This document shows positions 1 through 6,675 of a stretch of DNA of 12,356 nt, one piece after another. The translations under genes were made by a program, and so were the position numbers. The DNA is from Candidatus Methanophagales archaeon (GTDB taxonomy: Archaea > Halobacteriota > Syntropharchaeia > Alkanophagales > Methanospirareceae). Below the pieces are notes generated by a model that made no database searches, had not been told where the DNA came from, and was given only the letters and a program-made list of their open reading frames with translations. Each line of letters opens with the position of its first letter. The first letter of the stretch is position 1. The stretch spans positions 1 through 12,356 of the forward strand of contig JAUWVD010000015.1 in assembly GCA_030617585.1 (NCBI GenBank), read 5' to 3'.

Positions 1-262
1 CAACAAGAACTACCTTTTGCCCTTGCCCACTCAGCGTTTCTGCTATCTGAGGTATTATATTACTATCGCTAAGCCCTGCGAATAGGAATGTGAATTTGAG
101 GTCTTTTGCTTCCTTTACAGTGGCACGTATTTTATTATCTATGTCATTCCCTGCCTGGTGCTTTATAACGATTGGCTTAGCGCTTTTCACCTCTTTATAT
201 TCTAACAAAGGCTCGAGAATTGCCCCTCCTGCGTTTCCTATTCCAATCAATAGGTATGCCAT
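1..262 (-). CDS. Partial FtsZ/tubulin-like protein (N-terminal 87 residues), tentative
   Basis: The frame is open from an ATG at 262 to the window edge, so the C-terminal part is missing. The protein begins MAYLLIGIGNAGGAILEPLL, a hydrophobic strand followed by a glycine-rich GxGxAGG loop like the first nucleotide-binding loop of FtsZ/CetZ proteins. At residues 57-77 a second hydrophobic strand runs into FAGLSDSNIIPQIAETL. This sits where FtsZ has its GGGTGTG signature, followed by a helix of the PxIAE type, but the signature glycines are absent. Loss of that signature with retention of the first loop is reported for the non-canonical FtsZ-like families. Start choice: AAGGATG lies just upstream of the ATG. 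It is transcribed divergently from the membrane-protein pair at 340-3709. Family assignment is inference from 87 residues; a generic Rossmann-type nucleotide-binding protein is the alternative. Confidence 0.5.
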   Translation of the reverse strand, partial: MAYLLIGIGNAGGAILEPLLEYKEVKSAKPIVIKHQAGNDIDNKIRATVKEAKDLKFTFLFAGLSDSNIIPQIAETLSGQGQKVVLV

Positions 263-306
263 TTCATCCTTTTTTATTGTATTACTTCTCTAATTGAAAG
301 GGCACA

Positions 307-314
307 TATATAAA
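307..314. promoter_or_regulatory. TATA box in the divergent promoter region 263-339
   Basis: TATATAAA lies about 26-30 bases upstream of the plus-strand start codon at 340, the usual archaeal TATA-to-start-site distance, so the 340 transcript should have almost no leader and indeed shows no Shine-Dalgarno site. Read on the other strand the same AT-rich stretch (TTTATATA) lies about 45 bases upstream of the minus-strand ATG at 262, which has an AAGGATG ribosome-binding site and so probably a short leader. One box may serve both directions. Confidence 0.5.
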
Positions 315-339
315 TGCATCTGGGCCTTATTGTTTTCTG

Positions 340-1305
340 ATGAAGCGGCAAAGGTTGGTTCTGTTAATAAAACTACTGGGCATCGTTATATTGATCTCTT
401 CTGCTACGATCGTGGCCGGGTCAGATGAGTTGAAGAGAGAGCTACTAGAGGATATTTTATCGCAGGATAAGCCCGAATTATTTGACGATTATGGTGAATT
501 ACAGCTTGCAAAGACCAAGATGCAGACGATAATACAGGGCTTGGATAGCCGGGATGTGACCGCAACTACAAAAGCGTGGGTGGATCTTTCGCTCAGAATC
601 ATTGATGATTTTGACCTAATGGTAAACGAAAGCGAAAGTTCTGACCCAGTTGACCATATAAATGCGGTAGAAGCTGCGGATAGGATAAACATATCCATAA
701 ATACGCTCAATGGATGTCCGATCGCGGAAAGAAATGGAATACCTATGCTTTCTATGCTTGCACTTATGCGTTTTTATCGTGCGGAAGGCAAATTCTTCGA
801 GGATGCGGCGAGGAATACTGCTGAAACGAAGCTGAAACTGGATTATGGGCGAAGAAGTTCGATTGCATACGAGAAAGGAAGCATGCCCAGTGATGCGAGC
901 AGGATGGCGTTCGAGTCGAGGCGAAATGAAAGGATCTACGATCGGGATATGAAAAGTGCATCAAAAGACATTAATGCTGCTAGGGTGCAGCGTGATAAGG
1001 CAATAGCACAATCTTCTGAATTCTTTGGTTCTGATTTCATGAGTATACTAAAAGCGCGTGATTCGTTTGAGCAAGCGAAGGGGCTATATAAGAAGCATAA
1101 CGATAAAGAACTGGAGACGGAGAACGTAATACAAATTGAAGATGAGATAAAACATGCTTATCAGAGGTTAATGCTTGATGCGCTTCTGCGAGTCGGGATT
1201 TATCTTCTTATCCTTTCATTCATTGTCGTTATATTATGGAAGGAGTTCAAGAAATGGGGTGAGGAATTAGATGACACGAGGTTGGGCGAAGAGCTTATTG
1301 TTTGA
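340..1305 (+). CDS. Secreted, C-terminally membrane-anchored helical protein, unknown function
   Basis: This 321-residue protein has no recognised family. It starts with basic residues (MKRQR) and a hydrophobic segment at about residues 6-27, ending near SSATIVAGS, which reads as a signal peptide or N-terminal anchor. The middle (about 28-280) is highly charged and predicted mainly helical, rich in Lys/Glu/Arg/Asp, with possible coiled-coil stretches around 190-280. A second hydrophobic segment (about 284-301, core VGIYLLILSFIVVILW) is followed by a basic, then acidic 20-residue tail ending LGEELIV. The expected topology is a large extracellular domain, one C-terminal membrane helix and a short cytoplasmic tail. 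It overlaps the next gene by 35 bases, implying co-transcription and coupled translation with that larger surface protein. The start fits a leaderless transcript from the TATA box at 307-314. The stop is TGA. Confidence 0.85.
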   Translation: MKRQRLVLLIKLLGIVILISSATIVAGSDELKRELLEDILSQDKPELFDDYGELQLAKTKMQTIIQGLDSRDVTATTKAWVDLSLRIIDDFDLMVNESESSDPVDHINAVEAADRINISINTLNGCPIAERNGIPMLSMLALMRFYRAEGKFFEDAARNTAETKLKLDYGRRSSIAYEKGSMPSDASRMAFESRRNERIYDRDMKSASKDINAARVQRDKAIAQSSEFFGSDFMSILKARDSFEQAKGLYKKHNDKELETENVIQIEDEIKHAYQRLMLDALLRVGIYLLILSFIVVILWKEFKKWGEELDDTRLGEELIV

Positions 1306-3709
1306 GACTGCAATAGTAGCTATTGTACTCCTTGCTCTTTTGTGCTCTGTGCAGAGTGCAAGTGCGTATGAAGTAAGCCCCACTAATGGCTATGTAAGCT
1401 TATCATTCGGGCAGTCCGTAGATAATACAAAGCCACTATCCTTTACTATTACTAATAACCAAAATGCCACTGTTCGCGGTAATATAATGATTCCCGCTAC
1501 CCCCTCTCATATAACCATTACCGGTCCTTCTTCTTTTACCTGCGGCCCTAAGACGTCCACCCGCGTACAGTTTAGCGTCATGGCAACTCCATCGCTATCG
1601 GGCGAAGATGAAACGCACAAATTTACGATAGATATCGGTGGTAAGCCTGTCGTCGTCTCTGTAACGATAACTTACTATGCAATGGTTGAGGTATCTCCAT
1701 CGTCAATAGATTTCGGAAGGGTTCGTCGAACAGACAAGCCCACGAAAACGGTCACGATCCGCGAGACATTGGGCTATAAGGATGTCAACATACGAATAGC
1801 AAAGGAAACTGGAAATGACTGGCTTAAAACGGATAAAACACAGATACAGCTAAAAAAAGGCGTGTCCGCGAAAATCAATTTTACTCTGACTCCTAAAACG
1901 CCGGATCACAACCGATATTCATGGTCCTTTTCTGTATCCAGCACCACAAGCAATACTCAGATAAGTCCAAACATGATAGATGCCGAAGTATACATTTTAA
2001 TGCCGGCGAAGCTTGGCAAACTTGGCGATAAAGAGTTGGAAATAAAGTTCGATGAGCCAAGGGGAACAAAACCGGAATATACAGAGTCCATTTATGTGCG
2101 AGTGAGAAATGAAGGCGATGAAAAGATGAAGTTCAGCAGTAAAATCATCGAACCACGAGAGATGGATATGAAGGTTATAAGTGTCTATTCGGGATTGGTC
2201 GAAGTTGATGGAAAGGCGGATGAAGATGTTAAGATCCTGATCACAGCACCTTATTATGCTTCAGAAGGAACACATCACGGAAGACTGCAAATAGATGCTG
2301 GGGCGGCAGGTCGTGAAACGGCGGACATAGCAATAAAGATATTATGGCCTGTAGGATTCGACATTTCTTCCGATTCCGATTATTTTTGGCCTGCGCAGCC
2401 AGCCATTGATTTCGGACCTTTAGAGCTGAAAGAGCAAGGCTATGAGACGCGAGAGATGAACCTAACAATAACAGAGATTTATCTTTATAAGCCGGTGCGG
2501 AATCTACGTCTTTTCCCTAAAGGCGAATACGGTAAACTTTGGATAAGAGACGAGAAGAATTTTTCTATAATACCCCCTGGCGACTCAAGAAATATCACGG
2601 TCAAGATAGAACCGGGCTTAGAGGCGGTGCCGAAGGACTATACGTGGGATTGTGATCTTAGTGCTTCTGAGGTAGAGGCGAAGAAAATAGCGGTCAAGGC
2701 GAAGATAGTGCCAATGAATATCTCGATGATGGTTGATGAGTTCAGGTCGTTTAGAAACAGTCCTCTTTATACACATTATCCTGCCTCTACAGAGGTTATA
2801 ATATCAAACGGGGTAGAGCTTTTGGAACTGGTAGAGGGAAGTGAAATAAAGGAAGTGGACTGGAAGAGGATACCAATCGTGACAAAGGGTGCGCTCGCTC
2901 TTCTATCATCTTTGAATAATGCTATTGCATTTACAGACGAGAAGACATACGGTAAAGCGGTAGAGAACTTATTGATTGCTTCTGTATCTCTATCCTCTAT
3001 AGACTCTAATTCTGATATGTACAATAGGGAGCTATCGAACTATGCACATGCTATTTCCGCGGGTGCAAATATGACAACAGAAGCGGTATTGAAGGACGAG
3101 TCGAAACTGCTTGAATTGCGCGGTTGGGACATAAAGAGTGCAGTGGTGCATGCAGAGGCAAAGGATGATATACGCGGCTTAACGGCAGAAGAGAATGTGC
3201 TCGAAGCTGCTCTTTCTTATCAACATGCAGCTATGGTCTATGGTCTGCTCAGAGACAAAGAGAAGCGATTAGAATGTGCCTATGAGAGTGCCATGCTCAT
3301 GGACAAGCATGATGATTTAGTAAATGTTGCAAACGATCTGCGGTTTGACGCGGAACACGAGATATTTGAAGGGAAGAATAAAGACCTCGTTAGAATCTGG
3401 GACTTGCATCTGCTTTTAAATCCTTATGACTACGATACTGCTTCTGCGAACTATGGGTTAGCCCAGCGGAAATTAGATGATGCATCAAAGAAGTATGTGT
3501 TTGCCGGTGAGCTGTTTATGGCCAACAATACAAAAGAGGATTTATATGGGCTAAAAGGCGAATGGAATTATATATTGTGGTTGTTCATTCTTGTGTGCTT
3601 GTTGTATGCAGCAGTTCTAGGCTATACGATAGCCCGGATCTTTATTGGCACACTGGCTTATATAAAGGATATGCATGATCGAGAAGTGGGTGATATTGTA
3701 GTTACGTAA
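1271..3709 (+). CDS. Large surface protein with tandem beta-sandwich modules and C-terminal membrane anchor
   Basis: The 812 residues begin with a signal peptide (hydrophobic core about 11-27, likely cleavage after SASA near residue 32). Residues 33-135, 136-240, 243-360 and 360-480 read as four beta-sandwich (Ig-like, ASH/NEW3-like) modules: VSPSSIDFGRVRR followed by a K-T-VTI strand is typical of ASH-type domains, and IDFGPLEL near 379 repeats the pattern. Residues about 515-760 are helical, with TPR-like hairpins such as the LEAALSYQHAAMVYGLLRD segment. One membrane helix (about 767-789) precedes a short tail ending VGDIVVT. At least eight N-x-S/T sequons fit an exported, possibly glycosylated ectodomain. 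Start choice: GGTGAGG ends six bases before the ATG, inside the preceding gene. Domain calls rest on strand patterns, so the fold is fairly likely and the function unknown. It is the second gene of a two-gene operon. Confidence 0.85.
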   Translation: MTRGWAKSLLFETAIVAIVLLALLCSVQSASAYEVSPTNGYVSLSFGQSVDNTKPLSFTITNNQNATVRGNIMIPATPSHITITGPSSFTCGPKTSTRVQFSVMATPSLSGEDETHKFTIDIGGKPVVVSVTITYYAMVEVSPSSIDFGRVRRTDKPTKTVTIRETLGYKDVNIRIAKETGNDWLKTDKTQIQLKKGVSAKINFTLTPKTPDHNRYSWSFSVSSTTSNTQISPNMIDAEVYILMPAKLGKLGDKELEIKFDEPRGTKPEYTESIYVRVRNEGDEKMKFSSKIIEPREMDMKVISVYSGLVEVDGKADEDVKILITAPYYASEGTHHGRLQIDAGAAGRETADIAIKILWPVGFDISSDSDYFWPAQPAIDFGPLELKEQGYETREMNLTITEIYLYKPVRNLRLFPKGEYGKLWIRDEKNFSIIPPGDSRNITVKIEPGLEAVPKDYTWDCDLSASEVEAKKIAVKAKIVPMNISMMVDEFRSFRNSPLYTHYPASTEVIISNGVELLELVEGSEIKEVDWKRIPIVTKGALALLSSLNNAIAFTDEKTYGKAVENLLIASVSLSSIDSNSDMYNRELSNYAHAISAGANMTTEAVLKDESKLLELRGWDIKSAVVHAEAKDDIRGLTAEENVLEAALSYQHAAMVYGLLRDKEKRLECAYESAMLMDKHDDLVNVANDLRFDAEHEIFEGKNKDLVRIWDLHLLLNPYDYDTASANYGLAQRKLDDASKKYVFAGELFMANNTKEDLYGLKGEWNYILWLFILVCLLYAAVLGYTIARIFIGTLAYIKDMHDREVGDIVVT

Positions 3710-3798
3710 CTGCGCAATAAAAAATATCATCACGCTTGAACTCAACCCCCTAACTCTCGCCACATCGAATAATCACCAATAATTCCGTTTTATTAATA

Positions 3799-3816
3799 CT
3801 TTTTCTCTCTCATTTT
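3799..3816 (+). terminator. Possible oligo-T terminator of the surface-protein operon
   Basis: CTTTTTCTCTCTCATTTT is the first pyrimidine-rich run downstream of the stop at 3709. Archaeal termination commonly uses T-rich tracts without a hairpin. The call rests on composition and position only. Confidence 0.3.
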
Positions 3817-3836
3817 AGGCAACTCCCAGTAAATAG

Positions 3837-4023
3837 TTTACCCAAAAAGTTTATTAAGTTTTTACATGTTGAATCAAAATCAAGAAAAATTCAAAAATGA
3901 TGGCCACAGAGACCACAGAGGGAAAATAACTCGGTGTACTCGGTGGCGGGAAAAATTTGTTTAGCAAACCACAAGATTACACAACACTTTTTCTTTTAGA
4001 AAAACAAATAGTTTTTGGGTAAA
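3837..4023. repeat. 12-bp perfect inverted repeat enclosing other repeats
   Basis: TTTACCCAAAAA at 3837-3848 is the exact reverse complement of TTTTTGGGTAAA at 4012-4023. Both arms are preceded by AAATAGTT in direct orientation (3831-3838, 4006-4013). The intervening 163 bases hold two further inverted-repeat units. The gene-free stretch 3710-4108 contains no plausible coding frame. It could be a small decayed mobile element or stacked repeat insertions. Confidence 0.5.
3903..3947. repeat. CACAGAG-type imperfect hairpin repeat
   Basis: Arms GCCACAGAGACCACAGAG (3903-3920) and CTCGGTGTACTCGGTGGC (3930-3947) pair at 14 of 18 positions around a 9-base loop. Within each arm a CCACnGAG-like unit is repeated twice. 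From memory, intergenic repeats of this general type occur in many environmental prokaryotic genomes; that comparison was not tested here. Confidence 0.55.
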
Positions 4024-4074
4024 GCTTTTTGCTTGCAAAAAGGTTTGTGTTAATCTTGTGGAATCTCGTGGTTT
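3966..4074. repeat. 109-base element with CCACAAGATT terminal inverted repeats
   Basis: The left end AAACCACAAGATT (3966-3978) and the reverse complement of the right end (4062-4074, AAACCACGAGATT) agree at 12 of 13 bases. Just inside the right end is a second unit: TAATCTTGTGG at 4051-4061 is the exact reverse complement of 3969-3979. An internal palindrome CTTTTTGCTTGCAAAAAG lies at 4025-4042 and, with its T-run, might also end the lysyl-tRNA synthetase transcript. The element resembles a miniature inverted-repeat insertion, but no target-site duplication is obvious. Confidence 0.45.
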
Positions 4075-4108
4075 TTAAGATTAGCTATACGAATACCCCC
4101 ATTTCATT

Positions 4109-5632
4109 TTAACCCGTAATCCCACCTGCAGATTCGAATCTACTGCGCAGGAATTCAGAGTCTAAAGATGCAAGTAGCCAACCTGCACGAGGCCCCGAAG
4201 GCTTTTTCAAGAGCGCCATATATATGGCCTGAAATAGCTCTTTCGTCTGCATCTTTGTTGCGGAAGCAACATCGTATATCCGATTATGCCAGTCTTCAGC
4301 GTTCATGCCATCCTGTATCTCCTGTGCTAAGCTCCCCAACGCCTTCTTTTGCAGCTCGGACAATTGCTTTAGTTCCTCTGTCGGCACATCCAATTGCAAC
4401 TCGAACTTCAGACTCGGAGGTGCATACGTCCGCAGCCAGTTCTCTGCATATCCTGCTTTTTTACGTATCTCTTCTAGTTCCTCGTCATCGCCGTGAACGG
4501 CATAGCCGCTCCTTTTGATGACTTCAAGAAGAATAGAGAATTCACCCCGTGCAATTTGAACTAGTGTCAGGAGATGCCGGAATGGTATTTCTCCCGCAAC
4601 GCCTCTGCCTATACCGCCTATCTCTCGCTCATACTCGTCTATCAGGTACAGTAGCGGTAGAGCGGGGTTAAATTCAATATGCTTGTCAGGTCTCACACGC
4701 ACGATAACATGCTTTAAAATCGCAGGTGGCACTGCTTCTACTATCTCATGCACCGGGATGTTCGTTCCTTTAGAGGAAGACATAGAAGTAACCTTTGCCT
4801 TCTTGCCCTCTCCTGACTGTGTCTTCAAGTGGATATGCTCAAAGGGGATGGGATAAGGTGCATCATAATTATAGATCTCTGTGGCTATTCGCTTTCCTGA
4901 GTCAAAAGAGCCACCGGGTGCGGCGTGATCCTTGCCAAAGGGCTCTATAGTAACCCCAAGTATCTTCCATCTTGCCGCCCAATCCACACGCCATGTCAAT
5001 TTACCGCCACCGGTAAACGAAGCAACGCCCTTGTTCCCGCATTCGCATTCGTAATATGCTTCCTCCTTCTCTATGTCATAACCGGTTACAATTGCGGATG
5101 TGATTCGGCCACAAGCGTCACAGAGCGGATTAAACGGCGTCCAGTCCTCGGGCATTTGCCGTCCCGAAACGACCTCTAATATCCGTGATAATTCATCCCT
5201 TCTCAAAAACGCTTCCTTTATTACGTCTACGTACAGGCCTGACTTATACATCTCGTCCGCCCTGTAAATCTCTACTTCTATCTCTAAGAGATCAAGAGAA
5301 TCAAGGAACGGCTGTAGAAAATGCTCGGCATAGGACAAATGGCATCCTTCGGGGTCCGGGATCTCGGACAAAGTTTTGCCCACTTGCGTTTCGTAATCCT
5401 CGGGAAGGAACGGGTATCGCCGCCGCAAAGGGTCAAAAGTATCAGCGACGTAGATTAGTTTCGCATCCACGTCTATGTCCCTGAGAGCAGTATGTACCGC
5501 ATCGCCAATGATTATCTCGCGCAGGTTACCCACATGTATAGCGCCGGAAGGTGTAATACCCGTAGCGATAACTTGCTTAGTCTCGCGCCTACTATCTACG
5601 ATCTCCTTTGCAATTACTTTAGACCAGTGCAT
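4109..5632 (-). CDS. lysS: Lysyl-tRNA synthetase, class I
   Basis: This enzyme charges tRNA-Lys with lysine using ATP in the cytoplasm. It is the class I type typical of many archaea, unrelated to the class II enzyme of most bacteria. The HIGH-type motif appears as HVGN (residues 33-36) after TGITPSGAI, and the KMSKS-type motif as MSSSKG (284-289). A zinc-binding insert is visible as CDAC (171-174) and CEC (196-198). KDHAAPGGS near 234 is conserved in the family. The length, 507 residues, is close to the usual 500-540, and the C-terminal helical anticodon-binding region is present, so the gene looks intact. A TATA box (5661-5672) predicts initiation a few bases before this ATG; no strong Shine-Dalgarno site is present. 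The stop is TAA. Repeat-bearing DNA flanks the gene on both sides, so it appears to be its own transcription unit. Confidence 0.97.
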   Translation of the reverse strand: MHWSKVIAKEIVDSRRETKQVIATGITPSGAIHVGNLREIIIGDAVHTALRDIDVDAKLIYVADTFDPLRRRYPFLPEDYETQVGKTLSEIPDPEGCHLSYAEHFLQPFLDSLDLLEIEVEIYRADEMYKSGLYVDVIKEAFLRRDELSRILEVVSGRQMPEDWTPFNPLCDACGRITSAIVTGYDIEKEEAYYECECGNKGVASFTGGGKLTWRVDWAARWKILGVTIEPFGKDHAAPGGSFDSGKRIATEIYNYDAPYPIPFEHIHLKTQSGEGKKAKVTSMSSSKGTNIPVHEIVEAVPPAILKHVIVRVRPDKHIEFNPALPLLYLIDEYEREIGGIGRGVAGEIPFRHLLTLVQIARGEFSILLEVIKRSGYAVHGDDEELEEIRKKAGYAENWLRTYAPPSLKFELQLDVPTEELKQLSELQKKALGSLAQEIQDGMNAEDWHNRIYDVASATKMQTKELFQAIYMALLKKPSGPRAGWLLASLDSEFLRSRFESAGGITG

Positions 5633-5660
5633 CTTTCTACTATGTATTAGTGCATGAAGG

Positions 5661-5672
5661 ATTTAAATATTT
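5661..5672 (-). promoter_or_regulatory. TATA box of the lysyl-tRNA synthetase gene
   Basis: On the minus strand the sequence AAATATTTAAAT is centred about 35 bases before the ATG at 5632, predicting transcription start near 5640 and a leader of roughly 9 bases. The same AAATATTTAAA core precedes the RNase HI gene at 7317-7327. Confidence 0.5.
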
Positions 5673-5678
5673 ATTCTC

Positions 5679-5771
5679 AAACCACAAGATTACACGGATT
5701 TTCACGAGAAAATGTGAAGATGCAAGATACAAGTCAGACATGTATCATGTATGTATCCGGCATCCTGCATC
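5679..5771. repeat. Intergenic repeat: 17-base copy of the 3966 repeat plus GATGCA/TGTATC palindromes
   Basis: AAACCACAAGATTACAC at 5679-5695 is identical to 3966-3982. It is followed by TTCAC/GTGAA (5701-5705, 5714-5718), by GATACA (5726-5731) that can pair with TGTATC at 5741-5746 or 5752-5757, and by GATGCA (5719-5724) pairing with TGCATC (5766-5771). The last arm overlaps the stop codon of the zinc-ribbon gene, so the structure may form at the 3' end of that transcript. Confidence 0.5.
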
Positions 5772-6006
5772 AGCCATCTATCCGCTTTTTCTTTTTCACC
5801 TTTATGACTTTCCCATTCTCATCCAACAAGAATTCGAGTAAAATCCTGTCTACTTCTGACGCTTTTAGGTTCCAAATCATTCCGCAGGCACCACATTCAA
5901 CATCACAGCCCAATTCTATGACATACCAGCTTGCATCTGCGTATGGCGCTCCACAATAAGGACAGATACTAACAGCGACATCCAGGAAGGCTTTCTTATG
6001 CTCCAT
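5770..6006 (-). CDS. Small zinc-ribbon protein, unknown function
   Basis: This 78-residue protein has two CxxC knuckles, CPYC (residues 15-18) and CGAC (38-41), separated by about 20 residues, the layout of a treble-clef or zinc-ribbon fold. An extra Cys at 34 lies in GCDVECGACG. The C-terminal third contains a predicted helix (SEVDRILLEFLL) and a very basic tail (KVIKVKKKKRIDG), suitable for nucleic acid or ribosome contact. It lies 33 bases downstream of the HEPN gene on the same strand, so it is probably the last member of the RecQ/RNase HI/HEPN run. No Shine-Dalgarno site is evident before the ATG. Clear cysteine pairs support a real gene, but I recognise no named family. The stop is TGA and overlaps a palindrome. 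Confidence 0.75.
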   Translation of the reverse strand: MEHKKAFLDVAVSICPYCGAPYADASWYVIELGCDVECGACGMIWNLKASEVDRILLEFLLDENGKVIKVKKKKRIDG

Positions 6007-6039
6007 GGGATAAAGAGTCTTCTTTTGTTGTAGGTAATC

Positions 6040-6489
6040 TCATATCTGAAAGGCACCTCCCCTTACTTTCTCAATTAATTTTTGTAGTTCAGTGCAACTT
6101 TCCTTCTGTCTTGATATTGTTTCCTCAGACAAATATTGACCTTTGCAATGCATTATTGCATTACGGATTGGTATGAGCTTTTTCAATCTATTTATCAACT
6201 CATCTATTTCTGTTTTCCCCAAGATAGGAGTGAAGATTTTCTTTTTCTTCTCGATGATTTCTGCATAGGTATGGAAGTCAATAAAAAGCAATTCCGATAG
6301 TTTCCTCTCTTCCTTTAATTGAGCTTCTTGCTTTCTCTCCGCACATTCCTTTCGTGTATTGATATCAACTCCTTCCCACCACCATTCCTCTCCATACTTC
6401 CTGCTTAATACTTCTTGAATTAGATCCCTAAGAGCGTTTTCAAGCCATTCTATCAATGCATGATTTAGTAATATTGGATTATTTACCAT
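6040..6489 (-). CDS. Swt1-type HEPN domain protein (putative RNase), in frame with upstream RNase HI-TPR
   Basis: From the ATG at 6489 the product is 149 residues. It has an LRDLI helix and YGEEWWWEGV early on, a central LLFIDFHTYAEII segment, and IPIRNAIMH at about 107-114. This order matches Swt1/DUF4145-like HEPN domains, and RNAIMH is the Rx4H motif (R109, H114) that forms the active site in HEPN ribonucleases, so catalysis is plausible. The frame is open further upstream to 6672, right after a TGA at 6673-6675. Those extra 61 codons continue a TPR-like repeat (APHYYLGELFYSIEQYP, then AKYYLGEI). The only earlier candidate start is a TTG at 6555 inside the second YYLG motif, which makes it unlikely. 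The unit may therefore be a split, re-initiated, read-through or broken part of the RNase HI gene. The stop is TGA. Confidence 0.7.
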   Translation of the reverse strand: MVNNPILLNHALIEWLENALRDLIQEVLSRKYGEEWWWEGVDINTRKECAERKQEAQLKEERKLSELLFIDFHTYAEIIEKKKKIFTPILGKTEIDELINRLKKLIPIRNAIMHCKGQYLSEETISRQKESCTELQKLIEKVRGGAFQI

Positions 6490-6672
6490 CGTTCTTACTT
6501 CTTCTAACTTTTTTGGAAGCGTATTTCCGGCTTCAAATCGTCTAATCTCCCCCAAATAATACTTAGCCGGCTCAGTATCCTGCGTATTCTCAAGAACTAT
6601 CTCAAATTCTACTTTTGCAGCAGGATATTGCTCTATTGAATAGAATAGCTCACCTAAATAGTAATGTGGTGC

Positions 6673-6675
6673 TCA
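6673..6675 (-). other. In-frame TGA splitting an RNase HI-TPR-HEPN reading frame
   Basis: The codons on either side translate as CFRKAIELKPNL, stop, APHYYLGELFYSIEQYP. The TPR consensus runs from the PN of one repeat to the YxLG of the next with the spacing kept exactly, and the stop replaces one variable position. No other stop occurs down to 6042. The residue lost cannot be read; a single change from TGG, CGA, TCA or similar would restore the frame. Confidence 0.75.

Noticed and set aside
90..293. Plus-strand frame of 67 residues at the left edge
   Set aside because: It lies opposite the minus-strand frame that has a GxGxAGG motif and a ribosome-binding site, and its own sequence shows no domain pattern.
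340..3709. Classification of the two surface proteins as S-layer or adhesin
   Set aside because: Signal peptides, sequons and beta-sandwich modules fit many envelope proteins; no S-layer-specific motif was seen, so no function is given.
3831..4074. CRISPR array
   Set aside because: The repeats are inverted, of different sequences and unevenly spaced; there are no regular spacers and no cas genes.
4168..5484. Several plus-strand frames of 60-116 residues
   Set aside because: They are antisense to lysyl-tRNA synthetase, whose motifs are complete, and their translations are low-complexity Ser/Pro/Cys-rich text.
5654..5959. Plus-strand frame of 101 residues
   Set aside because: It crosses a repeat and runs antisense to the zinc-ribbon gene, whose two CxxC pairs make the minus strand the better reading.
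6553..6555. TTG as the start of the HEPN gene
   Set aside because: It falls inside the YYLGEI motif of a TPR repeat and has no ribosome-binding site; the ATG at 6489 sits just before the HEPN domain.
6673..6675. TGA as a selenocysteine codon
   Set aside because: The stop position is a variable place in a TPR repeat, not a redox site, and no Cys is expected there. Without the genome's sel genes there is no support, so it remains only one of several options.
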